From positions 1 to 39,876 of the forward strand of contig CALLKX010000041.1 in assembly GCA_938083085.1 (NCBI GenBank): a stretch of 39,876 nucleotides of DNA, given 5' to 3'. Each line of letters starts with the position of its first letter. Position 1 is the first letter of the stretch. The notes under the pieces were generated by a model. It was not told where the DNA came from. It did not search any database and saw only the letters and a list, made by a program, of their open reading frames with translations. Made by a program: the position numbers and the translations under genes. Shown in pieces: positions 1 through 7,926 of this stretch. Source of the DNA: an uncultured bacterium (GTDB lineage: Bacteria; Planctomycetota; UBA1135; GCA-002686595).

Positions 1-1031
1 TCTCCCAGTCCGAACTGACCGCGTGGGTCTCCGGGGTCCTCGATCAACCCTGTGTACCTGCGGCTCCCGGCGTGGTGTACGTCTTCCGGAACCCCGCACT
101 TCGAGAGCGCTTCCTGCTCCGCCGCTACGGCCGGCTCCGCGGCCAGCCCAAGAAGCGTTGGAGCGACGAGCGCTACGACGAGCACAAGGGGATCCTCGAG
201 CCGCTGATGAGCTTCTTTGCCGAGCGCGGCCGGCTCCCGAAGGTGGAGGAGCTGGACGAAACCGGCGCGATCGTAGAGGCCTTCGGTTCGATCCCACGTG
301 CCTTCAACGTCGTCCGCACGGTGACGGACAAGGCGGAGTGGGCCAAGATCACCGAGGACTGCAAGGAGGATATCCGGGTGTACCTAGCGCTCGGGCGCAT
401 CACGGGCCGCCCGCGTTTCTCGGACCTTCCGCCGGAGGTCCAGCTGGACGTGCGCGCGTTCTTCGGCGCGTACACCAAGGCGTGCGAGTCTGCAGACGAG
501 CTGCTCTTCTCCGCCGGCGACAAGGACCTGGTGCACGAGGCGTGTCGGCGCTCGCCGGTGGGTAAGCAGACGCCGACTGCCCTCTACGTTCATGAGTCAG
601 GCCTCGGTGCGTTGGAGCCGATTCTCCGCGTCTACGAAGGCTGCGCCAGGGCGTTCCTTGGGGTGGTGGAAGACACCAATGTCTACAAGCTCCACCGGGT
701 CAAGGCCCAGGTCTCCTACCTCTCCTACCCGACCTTCGATAAGGACCCCCATCCTCCGGCGCACGACACGGTCGTGGCCAACCTCGACGAGTTCCGGGTC
801 TTCTACCGGAACTACTCCGAGTCGGAGAACCCGCCCATTCTGCACAGGAAGGAAGAGCTGGTCCCCGAGAGCTACCCCGGCCGCGAGAAGTTCGCGCGCC
901 TGACCGCCCAGGAGGAGCGCGCCGGGCTCTTCGAGGACACGGACATCATCGGCTTCCGCCGGCAGTGGAGTGAGGTTCTCGAAGAGCGCGGCGTCGCACT
1001 CCGTGGCCATCGACTGGTGCGGAGCAGGTAG
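1..1031 (+). CDS. DNA phosphorothioation-associated putative methyltransferase family protein, 3' part
   Basis: The frame is open from the window edge (first whole codon at position 3) to a TAG at 1029-1031, so this is the C-terminal 342 residues of a longer protein. The GTG at 72 is internal, because the frame upstream reads into it without a break. Recognisable family features are the segment reading YVHESGLGALEPILRVYEG, then NPPILHRKE, then ARLTAQEERAGLFED, and a C-terminal RGHRLVR. From memory these match the family named DNA phosphorothioation-associated putative methyltransferase (TIGR04096). The catalytic methyltransferase part would lie upstream, outside the window. Nothing downstream resembles dnd genes, so a link to phosphorothioation cannot be shown here. 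The role is by family name only. Confidence 0.72.
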   Translation, partial: SQSELTAWVSGVLDQPCVPAAPGVVYVFRNPALRERFLLRRYGRLRGQPKKRWSDERYDEHKGILEPLMSFFAERGRLPKVEELDETGAIVEAFGSIPRAFNVVRTVTDKAEWAKITEDCKEDIRVYLALGRITGRPRFSDLPPEVQLDVRAFFGAYTKACESADELLFSAGDKDLVHEACRRSPVGKQTPTALYVHESGLGALEPILRVYEGCARAFLGVVEDTNVYKLHRVKAQVSYLSYPTFDKDPHPPAHDTVVANLDEFRVFYRNYSESENPPILHRKEELVPESYPGREKFARLTAQEERAGLFEDTDIIGFRRQWSEVLEERGVALRGHRLVRSR

Positions 1032-1038
1032 GCACGGC

Positions 1039-1062
1039 GAGGGCGCCTCAGGAGGCGCCCTT
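1039..1062. terminator. Bidirectional hairpin terminator between convergent genes
   Basis: A near-perfect inverted repeat (arms 1039-1049 and 1052-1062, core GGGCGCC/GGCGCCC) lies between the stop of the first gene and the stop codon of the convergent minus-strand gene, whose TGA is inside the hairpin. The two central bases must open with their neighbours to make a 4-nt loop. There is no long T tract on either strand. Confidence 0.6.
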
Positions 1063-2040
1063 CTCGGCCTGGCGTTCGGTTCGGGGGACCGCCAGGGTCG
1101 CCGGGGGGAGCGGGGGGTGGTCGTCGAACCACTTGCCCTGGCCCTCGAAGTCGAGGTAGCCGTTGCGGTGGAGGGGGAGGGGCTCCGCGATCGGGGGCTG
1201 GGTGTCGGGGTGGAAGAAGCGGACGGAGACGAAGTCGCCCCTGAAGCCGCGCTGCTTGAAGAGGCGCTTTAGTTGTGCCCGGTTCTTTCCGCTGCGGTCA
1301 AACAGCTGCCAGTCGACGCCGGGGTAGTCCGCGGCGAGGTTGGCCTCGGCGAGGCCCTGGGCCCGCGCTTCCCAGTCGTCCGGCGGGGAGGCGTGGGGAG
1401 CGGGCTCGCGCACGGCCCGGACCACGAGCCACCTCAGCTCCCACCTCGAGTCCACGATCCTCTTCGGGTCGAAGTACCAGAGGGTCGCGTGGTCGTCCGC
1501 GAGGGCATTCCTGAATACGGGGGGCCCTCCGCCCGAGCGGATCAGCCGCCACTTGACGTACTCCATGGCGAAGTACTGCAGCTCGCCGTCCGGGAAGAGC
1601 CCGGGGTCGTCCTGGAGCATTGACGGCGGGTCCACGGCCTCGCCGGTCTTGAGGTGCAGGAGGCCCCACTCGTTGGGGATCCCGAGCACGCGGTCGTCGT
1701 GGCCGCCCTGGCGCATCACGCAGGGGGTCGCGCCCATGATGCGGGCCACCTCGGCTAGCCCTTCCAGGGAGCCCGGGGTGGGGATGTGGGAGGGAAGCAG
1801 GAGGTGGATGCAGAAGAGGTTGGCGCCGAAGCGCAGGGTGAGGTGGGAGGAGGCGTTGGCGACAGGGCCCAGGTCGTCGAACTGGAACCGGATGCTCGCG
1901 ACGCCGCGGGGCTCGCGGCGCGGCCGGTAGAGGCCGTAGGTGCCGGACCAGTCGGCGCAGCTCGCAAGGTGATTCTGGGCGTCGGAGACGGCGCATTGAA
2001 ACTCTTGATCGGTGGCCTCGACGGTGAGGAGGGTCTTCAT
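1048..2040 (-). CDS. Hypothetical protein, 330 aa
   Basis: I do not recognise this protein. The start is the ATG at 2040 (MKTLLTVEATDQEFQ); the frame stays open further upstream, but that part is Ser/Arg/Pro-rich and reads like antisense coding noise. There is no signal peptide and no membrane segment. The sequence is soluble-looking and rich in Trp and Phe, with a block near residues 180-240 (YFAMEYVKWRLI, WYFDPKRIVDSRWELRWLV) and an acidic C-terminal part. It is the last of five minus-strand genes (4926 down to 1048) and is separated from the preceding one by about 270 nt that hold nothing I recognise. The stop codon falls within the terminator shared with the convergent gene. Codon use matches its neighbours. 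Confidence 0.7.
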   Translation of the reverse strand: MKTLLTVEATDQEFQCAVSDAQNHLASCADWSGTYGLYRPRREPRGVASIRFQFDDLGPVANASSHLTLRFGANLFCIHLLLPSHIPTPGSLEGLAEVARIMGATPCVMRQGGHDDRVLGIPNEWGLLHLKTGEAVDPPSMLQDDPGLFPDGELQYFAMEYVKWRLIRSGGGPPVFRNALADDHATLWYFDPKRIVDSRWELRWLVVRAVREPAPHASPPDDWEARAQGLAEANLAADYPGVDWQLFDRSGKNRAQLKRLFKQRGFRGDFVSVRFFHPDTQPPIAEPLPLHRNGYLDFEGQGKWFDDHPPLPPATLAVPRTERQAEKGAS

Positions 2041-2311
2041 GGGTGGAATGGGGTGAAGGGGGGCTGAAGGTGCTTGGCAGGGGTGGGGGCGGACCATCGG
2101 CGGATGGGGAGCGGTGCGAACGCAGGGGAACTGACCGCTGGAGCAAGAGCCCGCCTCCCCCCGCTTTGGGAACGTCGAATGGGCGGGGAATCGAGCCCCA
2201 TGACACGGCCGCCCCGTCGGCGCGAGATCCTTCGAGCGGCCTCGGCCCGGCGTCGGTCGCGGGTGACCTCGCTCGGGGGTGGATGCGGCGCTAGGGGCTC
2301 TTCCGCGCGGC

Positions 2312-2923
2312 TCAGTAGTGGGGCATCCGCAGGACCTCGGGGTCCTCGTCGTCGCTCGGGGCCTCGACGCCCTGGTACGGGCCGTGCAGGAAGTGGCACT
2401 CGCCGTCGTCCTCGATCTCGCCCCGGAACCAGAGCTCGACGCCGCCGGCTTCGAGTCGGTACCAGGCATCGCAGCCGAGCCCGTTCTGCTGCTGGCTCTC
2501 GAGCGCCTCGTGCGCGAAGTGAAGCGTGAGCGCGCGGCGCTCGGCCTCCGTCAGGAACGAGAAGTCGGGCGGGTCGAGGGCGAGGGCGACCTGGCTCAGG
2601 CGGCTGAGCTCCTCCAGGCGCTCCTCGGTGACGTCGAGGGTCGCCAGGATGGGCTCCAGGTCCTTGTCGTCCGGCATCAACCACTGGAGGTACCCCTCCA
2701 GGGTGTCGACCGTGACCGAGGTCTCGTACGCCCAGTCTGCGTAGTTGGGAGGGAACGGGACGTCGAGGAGCTCCGCGAGCCCGAACGGGTCGATCTCGGC
2801 GAACCGGCGCGCGCCGCTGTCCAGGTCCTCGCGGATGGCCCGGGGCCGCTCCTCGATCGGGAGGCGCCTGAGGGACTCCTCCGGCGTGTGAGGCTCGAAA
2901 CCCTCCATGTCTCGGGCGATCAT
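2312..2923 (-). CDS. Hypothetical protein, 203 aa, coupled to the upstream gene
   Basis: I chose the ATG at 2923 (MIARDMEGFEPHT) because it overlaps the stop codon of the upstream gene as ATGA, a usual sign of translational coupling. An earlier in-frame ATG at 2962 would overlap more. The protein is acidic and soluble, without signal peptide or membrane helix. It contains PFGLAELLDVPFPPNYADW in the first third and an aromatic, acidic C-terminal part (VELWFRGEIEDDGECHFL). I know no family for it. Coupling to the paralogous gene at 2920-3561 suggests the two products work together, but I cannot say how. Confidence 0.68.
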   Translation of the reverse strand: MIARDMEGFEPHTPEESLRRLPIEERPRAIREDLDSGARRFAEIDPFGLAELLDVPFPPNYADWAYETSVTVDTLEGYLQWLMPDDKDLEPILATLDVTEERLEELSRLSQVALALDPPDFSFLTEAERRALTLHFAHEALESQQQNGLGCDAWYRLEAGGVELWFRGEIEDDGECHFLHGPYQGVEAPSDDEDPEVLRMPHY

Positions 2924-3561
2924 CGGCGGGGCCGCTCTCCGGGCGGAGGGAACACGCTCCATGGAGCCGGGTCGTCACCTTCCATGAGAACGCCGAGGGC
3001 CCGCCACCGGTCTTCGGCCTCACGGGTGACCTCACGTATGCGCTTGTTCGGGGTCCCCGCGATCTTCATCCGGCGGCCGAAGGCCTCGTTCGGAGTGTTG
3101 TAGGTCCTGCTGAGGGCCGGCTCGTAGTCGCCGGCGTGGTTGGGGCGAAGACTCCAGTGCCCCTCGAGGGTCCAGAGGTTCGGAACGGTCATGTCCTCGA
3201 CGGTCGCCGGCGGCCCGTCGTGATCGTCCACCATCCGGCAGTAGGGGACCGGCGGCCCCCCGCCCACCTGCAGGTGGTCCATCAGGAGCCAGGGGCAGGG
3301 CTGGAGCGGGCCCGCGCGCTGATCCACAACGCAGGCGTCCTCGAAGTGGCCGCCGCTCTGGATCTCGAGGCCAAGTTCTTCCAGGGCCTCCAGGTGCCCC
3401 TGGACGTCCGACATCGTCAGGAACCCGGCGCGGAAGATGTCCGAGTCCGTGCTGACCGAGGGGTTCGAGACCGTCGGGTAGTACCTCCAGTGGGAGCGGA
3501 GCTTCGCGTCGATGGTCTGGTGGCGGACGAAGACCGAGAAGGCCTCTGCAACGATCGCCAT
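2920..3561 (-). CDS. Hypothetical protein, paralogue A of a three-member tandem family, 213 aa
   Basis: The N-terminal 120 residues align by eye with the genes at 3563-4066 and 4402-4926: an opening MAIVAEAFSVFVRH, a middle DIFRAGFL, then ACVVDQRAGPLQPCPWL. It is the most divergent copy. It lacks the GGW found after the first motif in the other two, has STDSD where they have CTDG, and carries a longer, unrelated C-terminal region of about 70 residues rich in Arg and Pro. It has no signal peptide or membrane helix. The ATG start lies one base after the stop region of the preceding gene, and its own stop overlaps the next start, so 4066 to 2312 reads as one operon. No function is known to me. 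Confidence 0.7.
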   Translation of the reverse strand: MAIVAEAFSVFVRHQTIDAKLRSHWRYYPTVSNPSVSTDSDIFRAGFLTMSDVQGHLEALEELGLEIQSGGHFEDACVVDQRAGPLQPCPWLLMDHLQVGGGPPVPYCRMVDDHDGPPATVEDMTVPNLWTLEGHWSLRPNHAGDYEPALSRTYNTPNEAFGRRMKIAGTPNKRIREVTREAEDRWRALGVLMEGDDPAPWSVFPPPGERPRR

Positions 3562-3562
3562 G

Positions 3563-4066
3563 TCAGGACCTCCAGCGCCCGTGAGGCGGCTCTGAGGTCA
3601 GGTGGATCCCGGGGAAGTGGTCCTCGGACTCCGGCATCTGGAGGGTCATGCCGCGGGTGAACTCGGTGGTCCAGCCCTCGTGGACGGCGACCTGCTGGAA
3701 GGAGGTCACCGGGGTGCGCGGATGGCGCGCGTCGACCAGCTGGGCGTACCCGATCTCGGTGCCGTCCTCGTGGGGGACCCGGCCGATCTCGAGCCAGTCG
3801 CAGGGGAGCGTGAGGCCGTACATCTGGTCCACCACGGCGGCGTGGATGAAGCGTCCCTCGGTCGCGACGGTCAGTCCGAGCTGCTGCAGGTCCTGATTGA
3901 AGTGGCGGACCTGGGTCGGGTGCAGGAACCCGACCCGGGCGAGGTGCCCGTCGGTGCACAGGGTGCGGCCAGCGAGGTTCAGGAATCGCTCCCAGCCCCC
4001 CTCCAGACGTTCATCGATGGCGTCCCGTCGAACGATGACGGAGCGGGCTTCCACGAGGACGGCCAT
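3563..4066 (-). CDS. Hypothetical protein, paralogue B of a three-member tandem family, 167 aa
   Basis: This is a small soluble protein with the same order of motifs as its neighbour at 4402-4926: VEARSVIVRRDAIDERL, GGW, CTDGHLARVGFLHP, AAVVDQMYG, PCDWLEIG. Identity to that copy is high enough to see by eye through the whole length. Conserved Cys (in CTDG and in PCDWL), Trp and Asp residues hint at a structured, perhaps ligand-binding fold, but I recognise no named domain. The gene ends one base before the start of paralogue A. The tandem arrangement resembles arrays of small paralogous proteins such as immunity proteins, but no toxin partner is visible, so I do not assign that role. Confidence 0.72.
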   Translation of the reverse strand: MAVLVEARSVIVRRDAIDERLEGGWERFLNLAGRTLCTDGHLARVGFLHPTQVRHFNQDLQQLGLTVATEGRFIHAAVVDQMYGLTLPCDWLEIGRVPHEDGTEIGYAQLVDARHPRTPVTSFQQVAVHEGWTTEFTRGMTLQMPESEDHFPGIHLTSEPPHGRWRS

Positions 4067-4401
4067 GTCAGCGGCCCTCCAGGGATAGGGGAGAGCGATT
4101 CCCGGGCACGGCGGCAGCCGCCCCCGGGGCGAGGGGGAGGAAGGAGTCGATCGGCATCTCTCGACGCGCCCGCGGCGCGATGGGTCGGAGGCAGGGAGGG
4201 GAGGCCCCTAAGGGGGCCGGGGAGAAGCTGGGGGAGCAGCGTCGCGTGGGGTGCGCGACTCGGGGCGATGACGGGGACCGTCACACCACGGGACCCTGAG
4301 CCGCCGTTCCTTCTTCGAGGGAACGGATGGTCGACGGTTTTTCGTCGACCATGACACATGGGAGCGGCGCTCTCCTTCGGCGGCGTCAGGGCGTCAGGGC
4401 G
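4067..4401. other. Intergenic region between two paralogues, 335 nt
   Basis: No convincing coding sequence on either strand. The region is G-rich on the plus strand. It holds a perfect hairpin (4327-4352, listed separately). Directly next to it, GCGTCAGG occurs three times in a row at 4383-4405, running into the stop codon of the gene at 4402-4926. Confidence 0.6.
4327..4352 (-). terminator. Perfect 10-bp hairpin downstream of paralogue C
   Basis: Arms ATGGTCGACG (4327-4336) and CGTCGACCAT (4343-4352) are exactly complementary around a 6-nt loop, GTTTTT on the plus strand. It lies about 50 nt downstream of the stop of the minus-strand gene at 4402-4926 and upstream of the gene at 3563-4066. 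A terminator or mRNA 3'-end hairpin is the plain reading, although no T tract follows on the minus strand. An operator for the downstream operon is the alternative. Confidence 0.5.
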
Positions 4402-4926
4402 TCAGGACGTCCGCGTGGTGAACCCCTTCCGGGGGAGTTCGTCCCCCTGGCTCACGATCCGCACTCCCTCCGGGTCCTCGGGTGTGGGGGCCATCATCAG
4501 GAACAGCTCGCGGGTGTGGCCGGTGCTCCAGCCCTCGAAGACGGCCACCTCGCCCAGGCTCCCCACGGGGAGGGGCTCGGCGCCGGGCGGGAGCAGCTGG
4601 GCGTGGCGGATGGTGGTGCCGTCGGGGGCGGTCACCAGGTCCAGGTGGAGCCAGGGGCAGGGGCGGGTGAAGCCGTGGAACTGGTCCACCACGGCGAGGT
4701 CGACGGCCTCGCCCTCCGGGGCGAAGGTGAGCCCGCCGGCCTCGAGCTGCTCGACGAACTGGCGGACGGCGTCGGGGTCCAGGAAGGCCACCCGGGCGAG
4801 GGTGCCGTCGGTGCAGAAGGTCTTGTTGGGGATGAGCTCGCGGAGGGCGGCCCAGCCGCCGGCGAGATTGGCGTCGACGGCGTCGCGGCGGATGACGACG
4901 GTGATGGCTTCGATGAGAACGGGCAT
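4402..4926 (-). CDS. Hypothetical protein, paralogue C of a three-member tandem family, 174 aa
   Basis: The start is the ATG at 4926 (MPVLIEAITVVIRRDAVDANL). The frame upstream of it is open but low in complexity (Pro/Ala), and the chosen start lines up exactly with the starts of both paralogues. Shared motifs in order are IEAxTVVIRRDAVD, GGW, CTDGTLARVAFLDP, LAVVDQFHGFT and PCPWL. It has no signal peptide or transmembrane segment. It is first in the minus-strand block, but a strong hairpin separates it from the other two copies, so it may be its own transcription unit. I know no function for the family. Confidence 0.72.
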   Translation of the reverse strand: MPVLIEAITVVIRRDAVDANLAGGWAALRELIPNKTFCTDGTLARVAFLDPDAVRQFVEQLEAGGLTFAPEGEAVDLAVVDQFHGFTRPCPWLHLDLVTAPDGTTIRHAQLLPPGAEPLPVGSLGEVAVFEGWSTGHTRELFLMMAPTPEDPEGVRIVSQGDELPRKGFTTRTS

Positions 4927-5314
4927 GGAAGGGGGGGCTCCTGGGGCTGAGGGTTCGGTCGCGGCGGACCGGTAGGACAGAGGAGGGGCGGGGGGCGCCT
5001 CGCGATGGGCAGAGCGGTGGCGCACGGGGGGGCGCGAGGGCCGTGGGTAAGGGGCGCTCCGGAGGCGTTGGAGCGGGGTCCAGGGGAGCGTCGGAGCGCC
5101 CCAAGGGGCGGGCGGATCTCAGCGTCGGAGGTGGCGCGGGAAGGCCCCTTCGGCCCCCCTCCGGAAGGTCCCGCTCCGCCCTTCGCGAGACCCCTCCATT
5201 GTAGTTCCAACGGGCTGATTCTGGACCCCCAAACGGGTCGAGAAGACCGCCTCCGCGGGCGTCAGAATCGGGGCTCAGCAGGCCGCAAGCAGGCCCTCTC
5301 CCTTGGCCTCGCGC
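4927..5314. other. Intergenic region, 388 nt
   Basis: This lies between the GH51 gene (ending at 5315) and paralogue C (starting at 4926), both on the minus strand. The reading frames here are low-complexity and I do not support any as a gene. The region should hold the promoter of paralogue C and the end of the GH51 transcript, but I see no clear promoter boxes or perfect hairpin. Confidence 0.5.
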
Positions 5315-6883
5315 TCACTGCTTCGCGGGGACCTTCAGGATGCACAGGGAGTGCGGCGGCAGGGAGACGGCGCCCGCGTGGAAGGTCAGTTCGATGGGGT
5401 GGGGGGTGACCCGGTCGGGGTGCTCGACGTCGTTGAAGGCGTCGGCGGAATCGCCCGAGAGGAGGGTGGCGGAGTAGGGGCCCTCGAGGGGGGCGTCGCC
5501 GAGACGCAGGGTGCACACCACCTCGTCGGAGGGGTGGCGGTTCATGAGGGCGATGGACCAGGTCTGGCCGGACTCGTCGACCGTGGCGATGGCGTCGACC
5601 AGGGCGGCGGAGGCTCCGGCGTGGGCGAGGCGGTCCGACTCGATGTGCGCGGCGGCCACGCGGGAGCCGAGCTGGTTCGCGTACATGGCCATGGCGTGGA
5701 AGTGGGTCCTGCGGACGACGCCGCCGGGGTGCACGTACAGGGGGCCCGTCTGGTTCACCAGGCAGGCGATGTTCGCCATGGTGACCTCGCCGGGGTGGCG
5801 CATGCATGCGTTGAAGAAGGACGCACAGAACAGGGCGTCCGCCATGGTGTAGAGGGACGGCTCGAGGCTCTTGTCGCGGGCCGCGAGCAGGGCGATGACC
5901 TCTGGGTCGCTCGGGTCCACCTCGCGCGGGTGGTGACCCGAGAAGCCCGGGTGGTGCCACGAGCGGAGGTTCCACTCGTCGAAGGCGATGCGGAGCTGGC
6001 CCCGCATGCCGGCCGACTCGATCGCGCGGACCACGGCGCCCACGTGCGCGTCCGGCTTCTCGGACAGCATCATGCAGGCGAGGTAGTCGGGGGTCTGGTG
6101 CTGCTGGTAGTTGGGGACCCAGTACTCGTGGACCGAGAGCAGGTCCAGGTGCTCCCCGGCGGTCTCGAACAGGTAGGGGTCGATGTGGGCCCTGGGCCCG
6201 TGGGAGCCCGAGCAGGTGACCTCGATGGTCGGGTCCACGCGCTTCATGGCGATCGCGGTGTCCCGGACCTTGTCGATGTAGCCCCGCCCGCCCTTCTCGT
6301 TGCCCACGCTCCAGAAGCGCACGCCGAAGGGCTCGGGGTGCCCGTTGCGGGCGCGCTCCTCGGCGAGCGGGCCCTCCGTGTCGTTGCAGTAGCCCACCCA
6401 GTCGGCCATCTCCCCGATCTCGGCGAGGCTGTTCTGGCAGATGTAGGGCTCCGCCCCGAGCCGCCGGCAGAGCTCGATGAACTCGTGGGTCCCGAAGGTG
6501 TTGGGCTCCCGGACGCCCCAGCGGTCGTCGTCGTACGGTTGGCGGTCCTCCCCGACCCCCTTCCTCCAGTGGTAGCTATCCACGAAGCAACCGCCCGGCC
6601 AGCGGATCACGGGGACCGTCAGCTCCCGGATCGCCTCGATGACGTCGAGTCGGAAACCCTCGTCGTCGGAGAGGGGCGAGCCCGGCTCGATGAAGCCGCC
6701 GTAGATCTGCTTGCCCAAGTGCTCAATGAAGCCGCCGAACACCATCGGGTCGTAGGGGACGGCGGTCCCCTCCACGTCCACGACGATGGTGGCCCGGTGT
6801 CCCTCCGGTGCGGGCTCTGACTGGAGGGGATGGGAGACGCCGGCGGCTCCCGAGAGGGCGAGGGCGAGCAGGGGAGCGGTCAT
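5315..6883 (-). CDS. Secreted GH51-type alpha-L-arabinofuranosidase
   Basis: This glycoside hydrolase of family 51 should release terminal arabinofuranosyl residues from plant or algal polysaccharide (EC 3.2.1.55). The first 20 residues form a short signal peptide, so it acts outside the cytoplasm. Residues about 40-100 hold the typical GGFIEHLGKQIYGG and VIRWPGGCFVDSYHWRKGVG. The acid/base Glu is in SVGNEKGG (E196) and the nucleophile Glu in AFDEWN (E303), so the catalytic pair is intact. The C-terminal 130 residues fit the family's beta-sandwich domain. At 522 residues the length is normal for GH51. No transporter or other carbohydrate gene lies beside it, so it looks like a stand-alone scavenging enzyme. 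Confidence 0.93.
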   Translation of the reverse strand: MTAPLLALALSGAAGVSHPLQSEPAPEGHRATIVVDVEGTAVPYDPMVFGGFIEHLGKQIYGGFIEPGSPLSDDEGFRLDVIEAIRELTVPVIRWPGGCFVDSYHWRKGVGEDRQPYDDDRWGVREPNTFGTHEFIELCRRLGAEPYICQNSLAEIGEMADWVGYCNDTEGPLAEERARNGHPEPFGVRFWSVGNEKGGRGYIDKVRDTAIAMKRVDPTIEVTCSGSHGPRAHIDPYLFETAGEHLDLLSVHEYWVPNYQQHQTPDYLACMMLSEKPDAHVGAVVRAIESAGMRGQLRIAFDEWNLRSWHHPGFSGHHPREVDPSDPEVIALLAARDKSLEPSLYTMADALFCASFFNACMRHPGEVTMANIACLVNQTGPLYVHPGGVVRRTHFHAMAMYANQLGSRVAAAHIESDRLAHAGASAALVDAIATVDESGQTWSIALMNRHPSDEVVCTLRLGDAPLEGPYSATLLSGDSADAFNDVEHPDRVTPHPIELTFHAGAVSLPPHSLCILKVPAKQ

Positions 6884-6920
6884 GGGGTCGGCTCCTCGCC
6901 GCGGGAAGACTCGGGCCGCG

Positions 6921-7325
6921 TCAGCGGACCACGCCCTCGATGTGGCCCTCGCCGCCGTCGAAGGAGACGTAGAGGGTCACCATCGGGAAGTCCGAGATCC
7001 CGCCCGTGCTCGGGCCGATGGCCATCATTGTGCGGCCGGGGAACCTCGGCTCAGCGGGGGGCTCGGAGACCTTGAAGGGCAGCTGGGCCGCGGGCACGGC
7101 GGTCGAGTTGCCGGCTCGATCGGTGAGGGCCAGCGACCCGTCGGGCGCCACCTCGAGGGCGCTGGGCGCGACGAGCATCGCCGCGGCCTCAGCGTACCTC
7201 TGGCCGAACATTTGCTGGGCGAACACTTGGCCCCAGAAGGTGTCCTCGGCTCGCGCCGCGGACCTGGAGCCCATGAACAGGGCGATCACCGCGATGGGGA
7301 CCACGAGGAGGAGCAGCTTGCGCAT
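6921..7325 (-). CDS. Small secreted or membrane-anchored hypothetical protein, 134 aa
   Basis: The ATG at 7325 opens a clear export signal (MRKLLLLVVPIAVIALFMG), which is either a signal peptide or a single N-terminal anchor. The mature part is about 110 residues with no Cys and no motif I know. It ends in a short beta-rich stretch (MVTLYVSFDGGEGHIEGVV). The gene sits 37 nt upstream of the GH51 gene on the same strand and could share its transcript. I cannot assign a function. Confidence 0.65.
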   Translation of the reverse strand: MRKLLLLVVPIAVIALFMGSRSAARAEDTFWGQVFAQQMFGQRYAEAAAMLVAPSALEVAPDGSLALTDRAGNSTAVPAAQLPFKVSEPPAEPRFPGRTMMAIGPSTGGISDFPMVTLYVSFDGGEGHIEGVVR

Positions 7326-7451
7326 GGCCCAAGGGTAGCGGGCGAGGACGCGGGGTGGGTCGCGGAGGTACCCGAAGCGGGGGCTGCCGGAGCCGGGCCG
7401 GGCTTGGGTGGGCGAGCGGCCATCGTGCAGGCCCGGGCCCGGCGCTCACGC

Positions 7452-7898
7452 TCACTCATCGGGCGGCGCCGGCGCCTTCACCCGTCCGCGCCAGGTCGCC
7501 CGCGCGAGGGGGATGAAGACGGCGCAGTACAGGAGATAGGTGAAGGGCCATGCCCAGAGCGCGATGTTGAAGACGATGCCGCCCAGGACCTCGCCGAGGT
7601 CGTCGGTGAGCAAGGTCCCGGATTCGAGGAACAGCAGGAGCTCCAGCAGCTTGAGGCTCCACGCGAGCACGAGCAGGCACAGGTAAACGAGCAGTGGGGC
7701 GAAGCAGCCGAGGCTGCGGAGCTGGGACTCGGGGAACTCGCCGTCGCGGCGCTTCCTCCAGCGCCGAGGCGCGCGTCCTCGAGGCGTGTCCCTCCCGGTG
7801 CGCCGTCTCCGGCGCACCGGGGGCTGGGATCTGACCCCTGCGTCCTGTGTGGGCTCGTTCTCGGCCTGTGTGGGCTCGTTCTCGGGACGTCGCTTCAT
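7452..7898 (-). CDS. Small membrane protein with an Arg-rich cytoplasmic head, 148 aa
   Basis: The first 60 residues are hydrophilic and very basic (PPVRRRRRTGR and similar runs) and open with a duplicated heptad, ENEPTQA/ENEPTQD, encoded by a perfect 21-bp tandem duplication. Two or three hydrophobic segments follow (about 65-90 and 105-132). The positive-inside rule puts the head in the cytoplasm. I do not recognise the family. It lies between a secreted protein and the MORN-variant protein on the same strand, with gaps of 126 and 28 nt. Confidence 0.66.
   Translation of the reverse strand: MKRRPENEPTQAENEPTQDAGVRSQPPVRRRRRTGRDTPRGRAPRRWRKRRDGEFPESQLRSLGCFAPLLVYLCLLVLAWSLKLLELLLFLESGTLLTDDLGEVLGGIVFNIALWAWPFTYLLYCAVFIPLARATWRGRVKAPAPPDE
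7844..7885 (+). repeat. 21-bp perfect tandem duplication within a coding region
   Basis: CCTGTGTGGGCTCGTTCTCG plus one more G occurs twice head to tail (7844-7864, 7865-7885). On the minus strand it encodes the duplicated heptad at the start of the membrane protein and keeps its frame. Confidence 0.85.
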
Positions 7899-7926
7899 GG
7901 GTCAGCCCTGTGCTCGGCTCGCGAGC

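Noticed and set aside
5303..6820. Long plus-strand frame opposite the GH51 gene
   Set aside because: Antisense shadow. The minus strand carries the catalytic motifs of GH51.
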